Shown here in pieces: positions 16,098 to 24,263 of a stretch of DNA of 64,000 nucleotides; the stretch's first letter is position 1; each line of letters starts with the position of its first letter. Origin of the DNA: Arthrobacter sp. HY1533. GTDB taxonomy: Bacteria > Actinomycetota > Actinomycetes > Actinomycetales > Micrococcaceae. The notes beneath the pieces are model-generated. The model was not told where the DNA came from. It saw nothing but the letters and a program-made list of their open reading frames with translations, and searched no databases. The stretch is taken from the NCBI RefSeq assembly GCF_027568515.1, contig NZ_JANKZF010000001.1, positions 596,795 through 660,794 of the forward strand, written 5' to 3'. A program made the translations under genes and the position numbers.

Positions 16098-17927
16098 CTA
16101 GAGGGAGGTGAGGACCATGATGAGACCCACCACGAGCGCCGCCCCACCAACAATTATGCTGCCCCATTGGATGAGCATGTTGCGCTGGGTGCGGCCCAGG
16201 CCCGCGGTGACGGCATCGAGCGGTTCGAGCCCGTGCGCATAGTCCGCCGGCATGGGAGGCATTTGCGAGCGGGTGATTTCGGGCTGGGCGGGCGCGGGCG
16301 GCACGGCGGGGTGACCGCCGGTTGCCATGGCCTCGGCAGCCTTAAGCGTGCTGCTCCTGCCACCCGTCAGGGCCCGGTTTCCCGGGCCTGGGCGGTGTGC
16401 GGCCCGTGCTGCCAGGGCTGCGTCGAAGCGTGCGGCGCTGACGCTGGGCACTGTTGGGCTCTTGGCCGGTGCCGGTGCGGCGGTGTTTGCGGCCGCTGCG
16501 TTTGCTGCCTTTTCCGGGGTGGCGGAGGGCTGCACCTTGGGTTCCGGACGCGGCGGAATTCGCTTGCCGGGCGCCTGCCGGGGAGTTGCCCGAGTGACAA
16601 TTGGCACATGCGTGGTGGTGGGCTGGCGCAGCACCGGGCGCCCTGCACCGGGCACGTCAATGAATTCCAGCGGCGTGACCATGGCCAGGTTGTTGGTGGC
16701 CGTGGGGTCGGCTGCGGGGCGCCGGTTCTTGGCACTTTCCTGGGCCAGGCGTTCACGGGCCTGGGCGCGCTCGGCCAGGATGGCGGCCCGCTCGGCCTCG
16801 GCGCGCTCGGCGGCCAGGACGCGCAGTTCCTCGGTGGTCGGCGCCACGGGCACGGGGGGCGGTCCCGCCGAGACGGGGTAGTAGCTTCCTCCGGGCACCA
16901 GGCCGGGCAGCGGCTCGTAGGCGCCGCCCGCGGGTGGCAGGGGCCAGGTGGAGCGGGCCTGGGCCTTCGCCGCGGCAGCCTTGATGGCGGCCAGTGCCTC
17001 ATCCTGGGCCGCGTCGGCCTCGGCCGGGGAAATCGTCCCGGGCTGGGCGGCCGTGGCGGCAGGGGCCCCAGCGGGTGATTCGGCCGGCACGGGGTTTTCG
17101 GCCACTGCGGGGACTTGCGGCGCTGCAGTGCCGGCGCCCGTTGCCTGTGCACCGTGCTGAACGGAGGGAGAAGCTGTGCGCCCCGGACCCGGTGCTGCAC
17201 CCTTCAGGGCCGCTCCGGCGGAGCGCCGGCCGCCGCGCGCGCGGGCGCCCGGGGCTGCAGTGCCGTGGCCGGCATCCTGCGTTGCAGCTCCGGTTTGCGG
17301 TTGTACGGCGCCTGGCGCTGAAACGTTGTCCGGCTCCTGGCCGGAGGCGGCAGCGCTGCCGGGGACGGCCGGGTCCTGTGCGGCACCGGGCTGCTGCTGT
17401 GTCTGCGGGCGGGCAGCCTGGGCCGGTGCCGGCATGCCAGCTGGCGAAATGACGGGGTTGACGGCCGTGACGGGGGCCCGGTCGGCGTCGATCTGGGCCT
17501 GGCGCAGGGTGCGCCGTGAAGGCAGGGGGTTCTGGGCCGGTGCTTCGAACAGTTCCTTGTAGGCCCGCAGGGCGGCCCGGTCGCGCGCCCTGGTCTGCGA
17601 CTCGCGTTCGCGCGGCGCGGCAGGCTCGGCGGCGGGCGCAGCTGCGCCCTGGGCGGAGGATGGTGCAACGGATGGCTGGGCCGGGGCCTTGGGTCCTGGC
17701 TGGCCCTGGTGCGCAGGGGCGGCCTTGGCCGGCTTGGCTCCGGGGGTCCCTGAAACCGGACCGGCCGGGGTCGCGCCGGGCTTTGGGGCCCCGGTTGGCG
17801 CGTTGCCAGCAGGCGCTTCGGGTGCAGGGCGAATCGGCGCCGGCGGATTCCCCGCGGCGCCGTCTGCTTGTGCCAACTGCTCCCGCAACTGCCTGCGGCT
17901 GCGAATCGGCTCCGTTTCCTTGCTCAT
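16098..17927 (-). CDS. Disordered tail-anchored membrane protein
   Basis: A 609-residue protein of unknown function. It begins [20 protein letters not shown], has a long Pro/Ala/Gly-rich disordered region (about residues 25-310), an Ala/Glu/Arg coiled-coil-like stretch (RVLAAERAEAERAAILAERA, near residue 370), a second disordered part, and a single C-terminal membrane helix (IIVGGAALVVGLIMVLTSL) ending at the stop. Two related basic motifs, SRRQLREQ and SRRTLRQAQ, recur. No signal peptide is present, so tail-anchored insertion with the bulk in the cytosol is the likely topology. The ATG overlaps the nadD stop as TGATG, showing translational coupling. Low complexity makes homology hard to judge, but the C-terminal 60 residues look well constrained. 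Confidence 0.8.
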   Translation of the reverse strand: MSKETEPIRSRRQLREQLAQADGAAGNPPAPIRPAPEAPAGNAPTGAPKPGATPAGPVSGTPGAKPAKAAPAHQGQPGPKAPAQPSVAPSSAQGAAAPAAEPAAPRERESQTRARDRAALRAYKELFEAPAQNPLPSRRTLRQAQIDADRAPVTAVNPVISPAGMPAPAQAARPQTQQQPGAAQDPAVPGSAAASGQEPDNVSAPGAVQPQTGAATQDAGHGTAAPGARARGGRRSAGAALKGAAPGPGRTASPSVQHGAQATGAGTAAPQVPAVAENPVPAESPAGAPAATAAQPGTISPAEADAAQDEALAAIKAAAAKAQARSTWPLPPAGGAYEPLPGLVPGGSYYPVSAGPPPVPVAPTTEELRVLAAERAEAERAAILAERAQARERLAQESAKNRRPAADPTATNNLAMVTPLEFIDVPGAGRPVLRQPTTTHVPIVTRATPRQAPGKRIPPRPEPKVQPSATPEKAANAAAANTAAPAPAKSPTVPSVSAARFDAALAARAAHRPGPGNRALTGGRSSTLKAAEAMATGGHPAVPPAPAQPEITRSQMPPMPADYAHGLEPLDAVTAGLGRTQRNMLIQWGSIIVGGAALVVGLIMVLTSL

Positions 17928-18682
17928 CAGTTACTCATTCGGTTCTCTTGGGACACCGGCAGGAAGCCTGCGCTGACGTCCATGCCGGGCTGGAGGTACA
18001 GCCCGTACTTTGCAATGTATTGCACCACGCCGTCAGGAACCAGGTACCAGACGGGGTTGTGCTCGGCCACCCGCTTGCGGCAGTCCGTGGAGGAGATCGC
18101 CATGGCGGGCACTTCCAACAAACTTACATCCTTGCGGCCCCGTCCATCGAGAACGTGGCCGGGACGGGTGACACCAACAAAATGGGCCAGCTTCCAGAGT
18201 TCGTCGCTGTCCTTCCACGACATGATCTGTGCCATGGCGTCTGCACCTGTGATGAAGAACAGGTCTGCCTCGGGCCGCATGCGGCGCAGGTCGCGCAGGG
18301 TGTCGATGGTGAAGGTGGGGCCGGGCCGGTCAATGTCGACCCGGCTGACAGTGAACCGCGGGTTGGCCGCCGTGGCGATGACTGTCATGAGGTAGCGGTG
18401 CTCGGCGGCACTGACCTTCTTCTTGGCCTTCTGCCACGGCTCACCCGTGGGCACAAAAATGACTTCATCAAGCTTGAATACACTCGCAACCTCGCTGGCT
18501 GCGACAAGGTGACCATGGTGGATCGGGTCAAACGTTCCACCCATGACTCCGACGCGGAGACGGGCCCGGGCGCCCTCCGTGGAAGGCGCCCGGGTTGCAT
18601 CCTCAGTGATTGGAGGACGCCGAATCGTCGTCGTGAAGGTGCTTGTTGGTGTGCTGGCGGTGGGGATCGTCCTGCTCGGCAA
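17927..18682 (-). CDS. nadD: Nicotinate-nucleotide adenylyltransferase, start uncertain
   Basis: Makes deamido-NAD from nicotinate mononucleotide and ATP. The core has [20 protein letters not shown] (T/HxGH nucleotidyltransferase motif), [21 protein letters not shown] and the C-terminal [10 protein letters not shown] motif. The N-terminus is a problem: the only in-frame start that keeps the first beta strand (LRVGVMGG) is TTG at 18682, which lies 80 nt inside the preceding gene and adds about 43 unusual residues; the next ATG (18544) would cut the strand and has a site only 2 nt away. A perfect 10-bp hairpin lies between the two. I give the longest frame and mark the start as unresolved. Stop overlaps the next gene as TGATG. 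Confidence 0.9.
   Translation of the reverse strand: MPSRTIPTASTPTSTFTTTIRRPPITEDATRAPSTEGARARLRVGVMGGTFDPIHHGHLVAASEVASVFKLDEVIFVPTGEPWQKAKKKVSAAEHRYLMTVIATAANPRFTVSRVDIDRPGPTFTIDTLRDLRRMRPEADLFFITGADAMAQIMSWKDSDELWKLAHFVGVTRPGHVLDGRGRKDVSLLEVPAMAISSTDCRKRVAEHNPVWYLVPDGVVQYIAKYGLYLQPGMDVSAGFLPVSQENRMSN
18565..18594 (-). repeat. 10-bp hairpin inside the nadD start region
   Basis: CCCGGGCGCC and GGCGCCCGGG pair perfectly around a 10-nt loop. It lies directly after the stop of the small membrane-protein gene and immediately before the conserved beginning of NadD. No T-run follows on either strand, so it is not a standard terminator. Confidence 0.7.
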
Positions 18683-18848
18683 CAGCTGCGTGGCGGTTGC
18701 CCAGGTTCATGAAGGAGACCGTCACGAACATCAGCAGCAGCAGCGTTGCCAGCATGGCACCGCCAACTACGTACGGCGGCGCAATGATCGGCGCAAGGTC
18801 ATGTTCTTCGGCGGCGGCCAGTACGACGCCGGCAAGCTGGGTCAGCAT
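18603..18848 (-). CDS. Small single-pass membrane protein
   Basis: 81 residues, [20 protein letters not shown] at the N-terminus. One strong membrane helix ([20 protein letters not shown], residues 27-46) is followed by a His/Asp-rich charged tail ([14 protein letters not shown]). The ATG has a strong GGGGAG site 6 nt upstream; a longer reading from 18953 has no site. It lies between proA and nadD on the same strand, and its stop is 57 nt before the first conserved codons of nadD. The His-rich tail could bind metal, but that is speculation. Family unknown. Confidence 0.85.
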   Translation of the reverse strand: MLTQLAGVVLAAAEEHDLAPIIAPPYVVGGAMLATLLLLMFVTVSFMNLGNRHAAVAEQDDPHRQHTNKHLHDDDSASSNH

Positions 18849-18995
18849 TGTTTCTCCCCTTGGGTGCGTGGCCGGGCGGGCGTTCAATGGTGCCGCGGCC
18901 AATTGTTGCTTGGATTCCCTCCAATGGTACGCGTTAACGGCGTGCACTGGCACACCGGCCGCGCCGTTGGAGGCAGAAAAGCCGCGGGTTTGCGG

Positions 18996-20276
18996 CTATC
19001 CGCGGATCTGGCCCTCGCCCTGCACGATCCACTTGGTGGTGGTCAGCTCGGTCAGGCCCATGGGCCCGCGGGCGTGCAGCTTCTGCGTGGAGATGCCCAC
19101 CTCGGCGCCGAGCCCCAGTTCGCCGCCGTCGGTGAAGCGGGTGCTGGCGTTGACAATCACGGCGGCCGAGTCCACCTCGGCGACGAACTTCTCGGCATTC
19201 GCGAGGTCGTTGGTGAGGATGGCCTCGGTGTGCCCGGTGGTCCACTGGCGGATGTGCTTGATGGCCTCCTCCATGGAGTCGACCATCTTCACGGCCAGGT
19301 CCAGGTCCATGTACTCGGTGGCCCAGTCCTCGTCGGTGGCGGGGGTGGAGGGCACGCCGGCGGGCAGCACGGCTGCAACGCGTGCGTCCACATGCAGGCG
19401 CACGCCGGCCTTGTGCAGTGCCAACAGGACTGCGGGAATCACGGTTGCGTCCTTGTGGACCAGCAGGGTCTCCACGGTGTTGCAGACGCTGGGGCGCTGG
19501 GTCTTGGCGTTCAACAAGATGTCGACGCTCATTTCCTCCTTGGCGCTGCTGTCGATGAAGATGTGCACATTGCCTTCACCCGTCTCAATGACGGGGACGG
19601 CGGAGTTGTTGACCACTGTCTGGATGAGTTCGCGCCCTCCCCGGGGGATCAGCACGTCAACGGCGCCGCGGGCCTTCATGATCAGGTTGGCGCCTTCGCG
19701 GCCGAACTGGTCAACGGACTGGACGGCGTCGGCGGGCAGGCCAACGGCCTCGAGGGCGTCGCGCAGGATGCCCAGCAGGGCCTTGTTGGTGTGGGCGGCC
19801 GCCGTGCCGCCGCGCAGGATCACGGCGTTGCCGCTCTTCAGGGCAAGGCCGGCAATGTCAACAGTGACGTTGGGGCGGGCCTCGTAGATGGCGGCGACCA
19901 CGCCCATGGGGACGTTGACCTGGCGCATGCGCAGCCCGTTGGGCAGTGTCTGCCCGCGGACCACATTGCCCACGGGGTCCGGCAGGGTGGCAAGGTTTTC
20001 CAGTGCGTCGGCGAGCCCCTGGACGCGCTGCTTTGTCAGCGTGAGCCGGTCAAGCATGGGCGTGGAGGTACCGTTTTCACGGCCGGCGGCCACGTCCTTG
20101 GCGTTTGCGGCCAGGACGGCGTCCTGGTTCTCCAGCAGGGCCTTGGCAATGGCGCGCAGGCCCTTGTCCTTCCAGGCCCGGTTGGCTCCTGCCATGCGGC
20201 GTGCGGCACGCCGGGCCCGGTCGGTGATGCCCCGGACTTCGGCTGCCACATTTTGTTCAACAATCTGCTCGGTCAT
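18996..20276 (-). CDS. proA: Glutamate-5-semialdehyde dehydrogenase
   Basis: 426 residues; reduces glutamyl-5-phosphate with NADPH in proline synthesis. Family landmarks are MGVVAAIYEARPNVTVD (about residue 123), SGNAVILRGGTAAAHTN and the catalytic-cysteine motif RPSVCNTVET. It begins at ATG 27 nt after proB, in the usual ProB-ProA substrate hand-over pair. Ends normally with IVQGEGQIRG. The 147-nt gap to the next gene (18849-18995) shows no recognisable feature. Confidence 0.98.
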   Translation of the reverse strand: MTEQIVEQNVAAEVRGITDRARRAARRMAGANRAWKDKGLRAIAKALLENQDAVLAANAKDVAAGRENGTSTPMLDRLTLTKQRVQGLADALENLATLPDPVGNVVRGQTLPNGLRMRQVNVPMGVVAAIYEARPNVTVDIAGLALKSGNAVILRGGTAAAHTNKALLGILRDALEAVGLPADAVQSVDQFGREGANLIMKARGAVDVLIPRGGRELIQTVVNNSAVPVIETGEGNVHIFIDSSAKEEMSVDILLNAKTQRPSVCNTVETLLVHKDATVIPAVLLALHKAGVRLHVDARVAAVLPAGVPSTPATDEDWATEYMDLDLAVKMVDSMEEAIKHIRQWTTGHTEAILTNDLANAEKFVAEVDSAAVIVNASTRFTDGGELGLGAEVGISTQKLHARGPMGLTELTTTKWIVQGEGQIRG

Positions 20277-20303
20277 GCCCCAAGTCTATGGCACCGCGTC
20301 AAC

Positions 20304-21482
20304 TCAGGCGCTGGCCTGGACGTTGAGCAGCACCAGGTCGTCCACATGGACCACCTCGCGCTCAAACTCCCGGCCCAGGTCCTTGGCCAGTTCCTTGGTG
20401 GAGCGGCCCAGCATCTGCGGCAGGTCTGAGTGCCGGTAGTTGACCAGCCCATGGGCGAACACATTGCCCCGGGCATCGCTGATTTCCACGGCATCGCCGG
20501 CGTCGAAGTCGCCGGTGACCTGCGTGATGCCGGCCGGCAGGAGCGATTTGTGCCGCTCCCCCACGGCCCGCACGGCGCCGTCGTCCAGGACCAGGCGGCC
20601 GCGGATGTCGGCAAGGTGGGCCAGCCACAGCATGCGCACGGGACGCTTGTTGCCGTTGATCCCGAACCAGGTGCCAACATCCTCGCCGGCCAGTGCGGCA
20701 CCGGCCTGTTCGGTGGAGGTGACCAGGGCCGGGATGCCGGTCTCGGCGGCGATCATGGCGGCCTGGACCTTGGTGGCCATGCCGCCGGTGCCAATGCCGG
20801 CCTTGCCTGCGCTGCCGATGACAATGCCTTCAAGGTCCTCGGGGGAATCGACCTGGCTGATCCGGCTTGCGCCCTCCGACGGCGGGCCGTCGTACAGGGA
20901 GTCGACGTCGGAGAGCAGCACCAATGCGTCGGCCTTGATCAGGTGGGCCACCAGGGCGGCCAGCCTGTCGTTGTCGCCAAAGCGGATCTCATGGGTGGCA
21001 ACGGTGTCGTTCTCATTGACGATGGGGACAACACCCAGGTTCAGCAGCCGTTCCAGGGCCCGGTGGGCGTTGACGTACTGGTGCCTGCGCGTCAGGTCCT
21101 CGGCGGTCAGCAGCACCTGGGAGGCTGTCACCCCGTGCGAGGTGAAAGCCTTGTTGTAGTGCGCCATCAACAGGCCCTGCCCCACACTGGCGGCAGCCTG
21201 CTGGGTGGCCAGGTCCTTGGGCCTGCGCGACAGGCCCAGCGGCAGCAGCCCGGCGGAAATGGCGCCGGAGGAGACCAGGATGATCTCCGTCCCGGACAGC
21301 CTGCGCTGCGCCAGGACGTCAACGAGCTTCTCCAGCGCCGCTTCGGAGATGCCGCCGGCGACCGAGGTCAGGGACGAGGAGCCGACCTTGACCACGATCC
21401 GTGCCGCGGTGGCAATGTCCTGCCGCGAATGCAGCGCAGCGGGGTGTGCCTGTGTTTCCGTTCCGGTTGCCACTTTGTCCAT
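20304..21482 (-). CDS. proB: Glutamate 5-kinase with PUA domain
   Basis: 392 residues. Phosphorylates glutamate at the start of proline synthesis and is normally feedback-inhibited by proline. The amino-acid kinase domain has VVKVGSSSLT (residues 30-39), ILVSSGAISAGLLPLGL, IVNENDTVA, FGDNDRLAALVA and GIGTGGMATKVQAA; the C-terminal PUA domain spans about residues 295-380. The start overlaps obgE as TGATG, so expression is coupled to the GTPase. This obg-proB-proA order is common in actinobacteria. Confidence 0.98.
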   Translation of the reverse strand: MDKVATGTETQAHPAALHSRQDIATAARIVVKVGSSSLTSVAGGISEAALEKLVDVLAQRRLSGTEIILVSSGAISAGLLPLGLSRRPKDLATQQAAASVGQGLLMAHYNKAFTSHGVTASQVLLTAEDLTRRHQYVNAHRALERLLNLGVVPIVNENDTVATHEIRFGDNDRLAALVAHLIKADALVLLSDVDSLYDGPPSEGASRISQVDSPEDLEGIVIGSAGKAGIGTGGMATKVQAAMIAAETGIPALVTSTEQAGAALAGEDVGTWFGINGNKRPVRMLWLAHLADIRGRLVLDDGAVRAVGERHKSLLPAGITQVTGDFDAGDAVEISDARGNVFAHGLVNYRHSDLPQMLGRSTKELAKDLGREFEREVVHVDDLVLLNVQASA

Positions 21483-23095
21483 CAGTCCTGGGCCGCACCC
21501 GCGTCGGCTGAACCGCCTTCAGCTGCCAGCTCGGCCTCGATGACCTTGGCCTTGACTTCGTGGCGGTTGTTCAGCTCGGTCCAGATGCCTGCCTTGCGCT
21601 CGGATTCCAGCTCGGCACGTGCGGCAGCCTTGGCGTCGCGGCGTTCCTGCTGTTCCTGGCGCTTCTGCGAACGCGTGGGCCGGTCGCCCAAGTCCAGCAG
21701 GCGCAGGTCGGTGCCGCGCGGTGCGGCGAGGTGCTCGGCGCCACCCATCATGGTGGGCTCCCAGTCGAAGATCATGCCGTGCTCGCCGCCGATGACCACG
21801 GTGTCCCCGGGGGTGGCACCGATCCTGAAGAGTTCCTTCTCGACGCCGGCCTTCGCCAGGCGGTCTGCCAGGTAGCCGATCGCTTCCTCGTTCTGGAAAT
21901 CGGTCTGCTCAACCCAGCGCTCGGGCTTTTCGCCGCGAACGCGGAACAGCGGAGACAGGTTGCGCTCTTCGCGGCGAATGGTGAAGGAGGATTCGTTGAC
22001 GGCACGGGGGCGCAGAACCACAGGGGTGACCTTGACGGGGGTGTCGGCGACGGCCTTGCGTGCTGCCGTGACAATTTCTGCCATCGCGAAGCCAAGCTGC
22101 TTCAGGCCCTCATGGCTTGCCGCGGAGACCTCGAAGACACGGTAGCCGCGGGCTTCAAGGTCAGCCTTGACGAACCCGGCCATGTCGCGGCCGTCGGGTG
22201 AGTCCACCTTGTTCAGGGCCACAAGGCGGGGACGGGCGTTCAGGGGAACCACGTCGCCGTCGGTTCCCGCGAAGCTCATGTCGACGTCGTACTGGTCAAG
22301 TTCGCGCTCAATGACGGCCAGGTCGGTGATGGGGTCGCGGTCGGCCTCGAGTGCTGCGCAGTCAAGGACATGCACAATCGCGGCGCAACGCTCCACGTGG
22401 CGCAGGAAGTTGTGGCCCAGGCCCTTGCCTTCGCTGGCACCCTCGATCAGGCCCGGAACGTCGGCCATGGTGAAGCGGACGTCACCGGCCTGGACAACGC
22501 CCAGGTTGGGGATCAGGGTGGTGAAGGGGTAGTCGGCAATCTTGGGCCGGGCAGCAGACATGGCTGCGATGAGGCTGGACTTGCCCGCGGACGGGTAGCC
22601 CACCAGCGCGATGTCGGCAATGGACTTCAGCTCAAGGACAATGTCCTGTTCTTCGCCGGCGATACCCAAGAGTGCAAAGCCCGGGGCCTTGCGCTTAAGT
22701 GAGGAAAGGGCATGGTTGCCGAGCCCGCCCAGGCCGCCTGCGGCAGCGATGTACTCCGTGCCGATGCCCACGAGGTCGGCCAGGACGTTGCCGTCCTTGT
22801 CCTTGATGACGGTGCCATCGGGGACGTCAAGGATCAGCGAATTGCCGTCCTTGCCGTCGCGCCAGTCGCCCATGCCGGGCTGGCCGTTGCCGCCGCGGCG
22901 GTGGGGTGCATGGTGGAAGTCAAGCAAGGTGGTGGTCTGGTCGCTGACGCGGAAGGTGACACTTCCGCCGTCGCCGCCCTTGCCGCCGTCGGGCCCGCCC
23001 AGCGGCTTGAATTTTTCACTGTGAACGGAGACGCAGCCATGGCCACCAGTCCCGCCGGATACATGCAATACAACCCGGTCAACAAAGCTGGCCAA
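21482..23095 (-). CDS. obgE: Obg family GTPase
   Basis: 537 residues; a ribosome-associated GTPase in 50S maturation and stress control. Domains in order: glycine-rich Obg fold (residues 1-158, with [14 protein letters not shown]), G domain with [10 protein letters not shown] (G1, about residue 166), [15 protein letters not shown] (G3) and NKVD (G4), the C-terminal OCT domain (about 345-425), and a Lys/Glu/Arg-rich tail of about 80 residues. The start is TTG ([15 protein letters not shown]), supported by AAGGAGAG 4 nt upstream; no better ATG exists. It is transcribed separately from rplU-rpmA, whose terminator lies in between. Confidence 0.98.
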   Translation of the reverse strand: MASFVDRVVLHVSGGTGGHGCVSVHSEKFKPLGGPDGGKGGDGGSVTFRVSDQTTTLLDFHHAPHRRGGNGQPGMGDWRDGKDGNSLILDVPDGTVIKDKDGNVLADLVGIGTEYIAAAGGLGGLGNHALSSLKRKAPGFALLGIAGEEQDIVLELKSIADIALVGYPSAGKSSLIAAMSAARPKIADYPFTTLIPNLGVVQAGDVRFTMADVPGLIEGASEGKGLGHNFLRHVERCAAIVHVLDCAALEADRDPITDLAVIERELDQYDVDMSFAGTDGDVVPLNARPRLVALNKVDSPDGRDMAGFVKADLEARGYRVFEVSAASHEGLKQLGFAMAEIVTAARKAVADTPVKVTPVVLRPRAVNESSFTIRREERNLSPLFRVRGEKPERWVEQTDFQNEEAIGYLADRLAKAGVEKELFRIGATPGDTVVIGGEHGMIFDWEPTMMGGAEHLAAPRGTDLRLLDLGDRPTRSQKRQEQQERRDAKAAARAELESERKAGIWTELNNRHEVKAKVIEAELAAEGGSADAGAAQD

Positions 23096-23194
23096 TGAAC
23101 TCTCCTTGAGTAGAACTTACTGATGTGGACCAATTCTAGTCCGCAGCCGGAGGCACGGTCCGGGACCGTTCCTTGCCGGCAATCTTGTTAAAAG

Positions 23195-23228
23195 ACAGTG
23201 GAGCGGGCCATGCGGCCCGCCCCACTGT
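23195..23228 (-). terminator. Terminator of rplU-rpmA
   Basis: ACAGTGG and GCGGGCC pair with GGCCCGC and CCACTGT around an ATGC loop (one A/C mismatch), followed on the minus strand by CTTTTAAC. It separates the ribosomal protein genes from obgE. Confidence 0.8.
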
Positions 23229-23240
23229 AAAGCTTCGGTA

Positions 23241-23498
23241 TTAGACCGCAGCTGCAACGATGTTGACTACGCGACGTCCACGACGCGTGCCGAACTCGAC
23301 TGCACCTGCGTCCAGTGCGAACAGCGTGTCATCCTTGCCGCGGCCAACGCCTGCGCCGGGGTGGAAGTGGGTGCCGCGCTGGCGGACGATGATCTCGCCA
23401 GCCTTGACAACCTGACCGCCGAAGCGCTTCACACCCAGGTACTGAGCGTTGGAATCACGACCGTTGCGAGTGGAACTCGCGCCCTTTTTATGTGCCAT
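23241..23498 (-). CDS. rpmA: 50S ribosomal protein bL27
   Basis: 85 residues, [20 protein letters not shown] at the N-terminus, the universal bL27 signature, which means no N-terminal cleavage peptide as in Firmicutes. It continues with [20 protein letters not shown] and the conserved [10 protein letters not shown]. Reaches the peptidyl transferase centre. It follows rplU by 59 nt and precedes a clear terminator. Confidence 0.99.
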   Translation of the reverse strand: MAHKKGASSTRNGRDSNAQYLGVKRFGGQVVKAGEIIVRQRGTHFHPGAGVGRGKDDTLFALDAGAVEFGTRRGRRVVNIVAAAV

Positions 23499-23557
23499 TT
23501 GAAAATGCCTACCTTTTTACTAAAAGATTCTAAGTGGATCGAACTTGTGGTCGCTTA

Positions 23558-23866
23558 TTAAGCGATTGAAGTGATCTTGACCTTGGACAGTTCCTGACGG
23601 TGGCCCTGACGCTTCTTGTAACCGGTCTTGTTCTTGAACTTCTGGATGACGATCTTCGGCCCGCGAAGATCCTCCAACTTCTCAGCCGTAACCTTCACAT
23701 TAGCCAGGTCCTTTGCGGCGGTGGTGATTGTCTCACCATCGACCAGGAGCAGAGCGGGCAGCTCAAGCGTGCTGCCGACTCCACCGGGGACGCGGTTCAT
23801 GGTCACGTAGTCTCCGACGGAAACCTTTTCTTGACGGCCGCCTGCGCGGACAATCGCGTACACCAC
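23558..23866 (-). CDS. rplU: 50S ribosomal protein bL21
   Basis: 102 residues from GTG ([19 protein letters not shown]), the usual bL21 N-terminus. The C-terminal signature [20 protein letters not shown] is intact. An alternative GTG 12 nt upstream would add MSSP, but its GAGAGAA site is only about 2 nt away, so the shorter form is preferred. A predicted promoter near 24085 implies a 5' leader of about 195 nt, long enough for autoregulation, though I recognise no known L21 leader in it. Confidence 0.97.
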   Translation of the reverse strand: MVYAIVRAGGRQEKVSVGDYVTMNRVPGGVGSTLELPALLLVDGETITTAAKDLANVKVTAEKLEDLRGPKIVIQKFKNKTGYKKRQGHRQELSKVKITSIA

Positions 23867-24068
23867 TGGGGAACTCACTTCTCTCGACGTTTATTACAAA
23901 GTTTTTATGCCGGCTGCGGATCATGTTTGACCGCCGCCAACCGCATGCGACCGCAGTTCAAGATTGAACAGGCGCGGTGTGCATACTATGTGCCTCAACG
24001 CCGTGGACCTCAATGGAGTTCTGCCATGGAGTGGTTGCCCTAGGTGTTGGCGTAAGCACCGAAGATCA

Positions 24069-24098
24069 AGAATACGCTAATTCTGGCTCCGGGAGCAA
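24069..24098 (-). promoter_or_regulatory. Predicted promoter of rplU-rpmA
   Basis: TTGCTC (-35) and TATTCT (-10) separated by 18 bp on the minus strand. The remaining intergenic DNA up to the thiD-tenA stop (24099-24263) and the leader (23867-24062) contain no gene I can support. Confidence 0.55.
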
Positions 24099-24263
24099 AT
24101 GAGACTGGTTTCGCGTTCCTGTGGCACCCCCTGCAGGACTTGCTGCAATTTCGGGAATGTATCAGGCCCACCAAACCGTACCTAGCAACTTTAGCGCGCC
24201 CGCAGGGTGTTTTTGCCATTTAAGCCCGTGGCGCGCAAGTTATCTGGCCGCAGGCGGGTGGTC

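Noticed and set aside
23600..24043. Plus-strand 147-codon ORF opposite rplU
   Set aside because: Antisense to bL21, no ribosome binding site, mixed composition.
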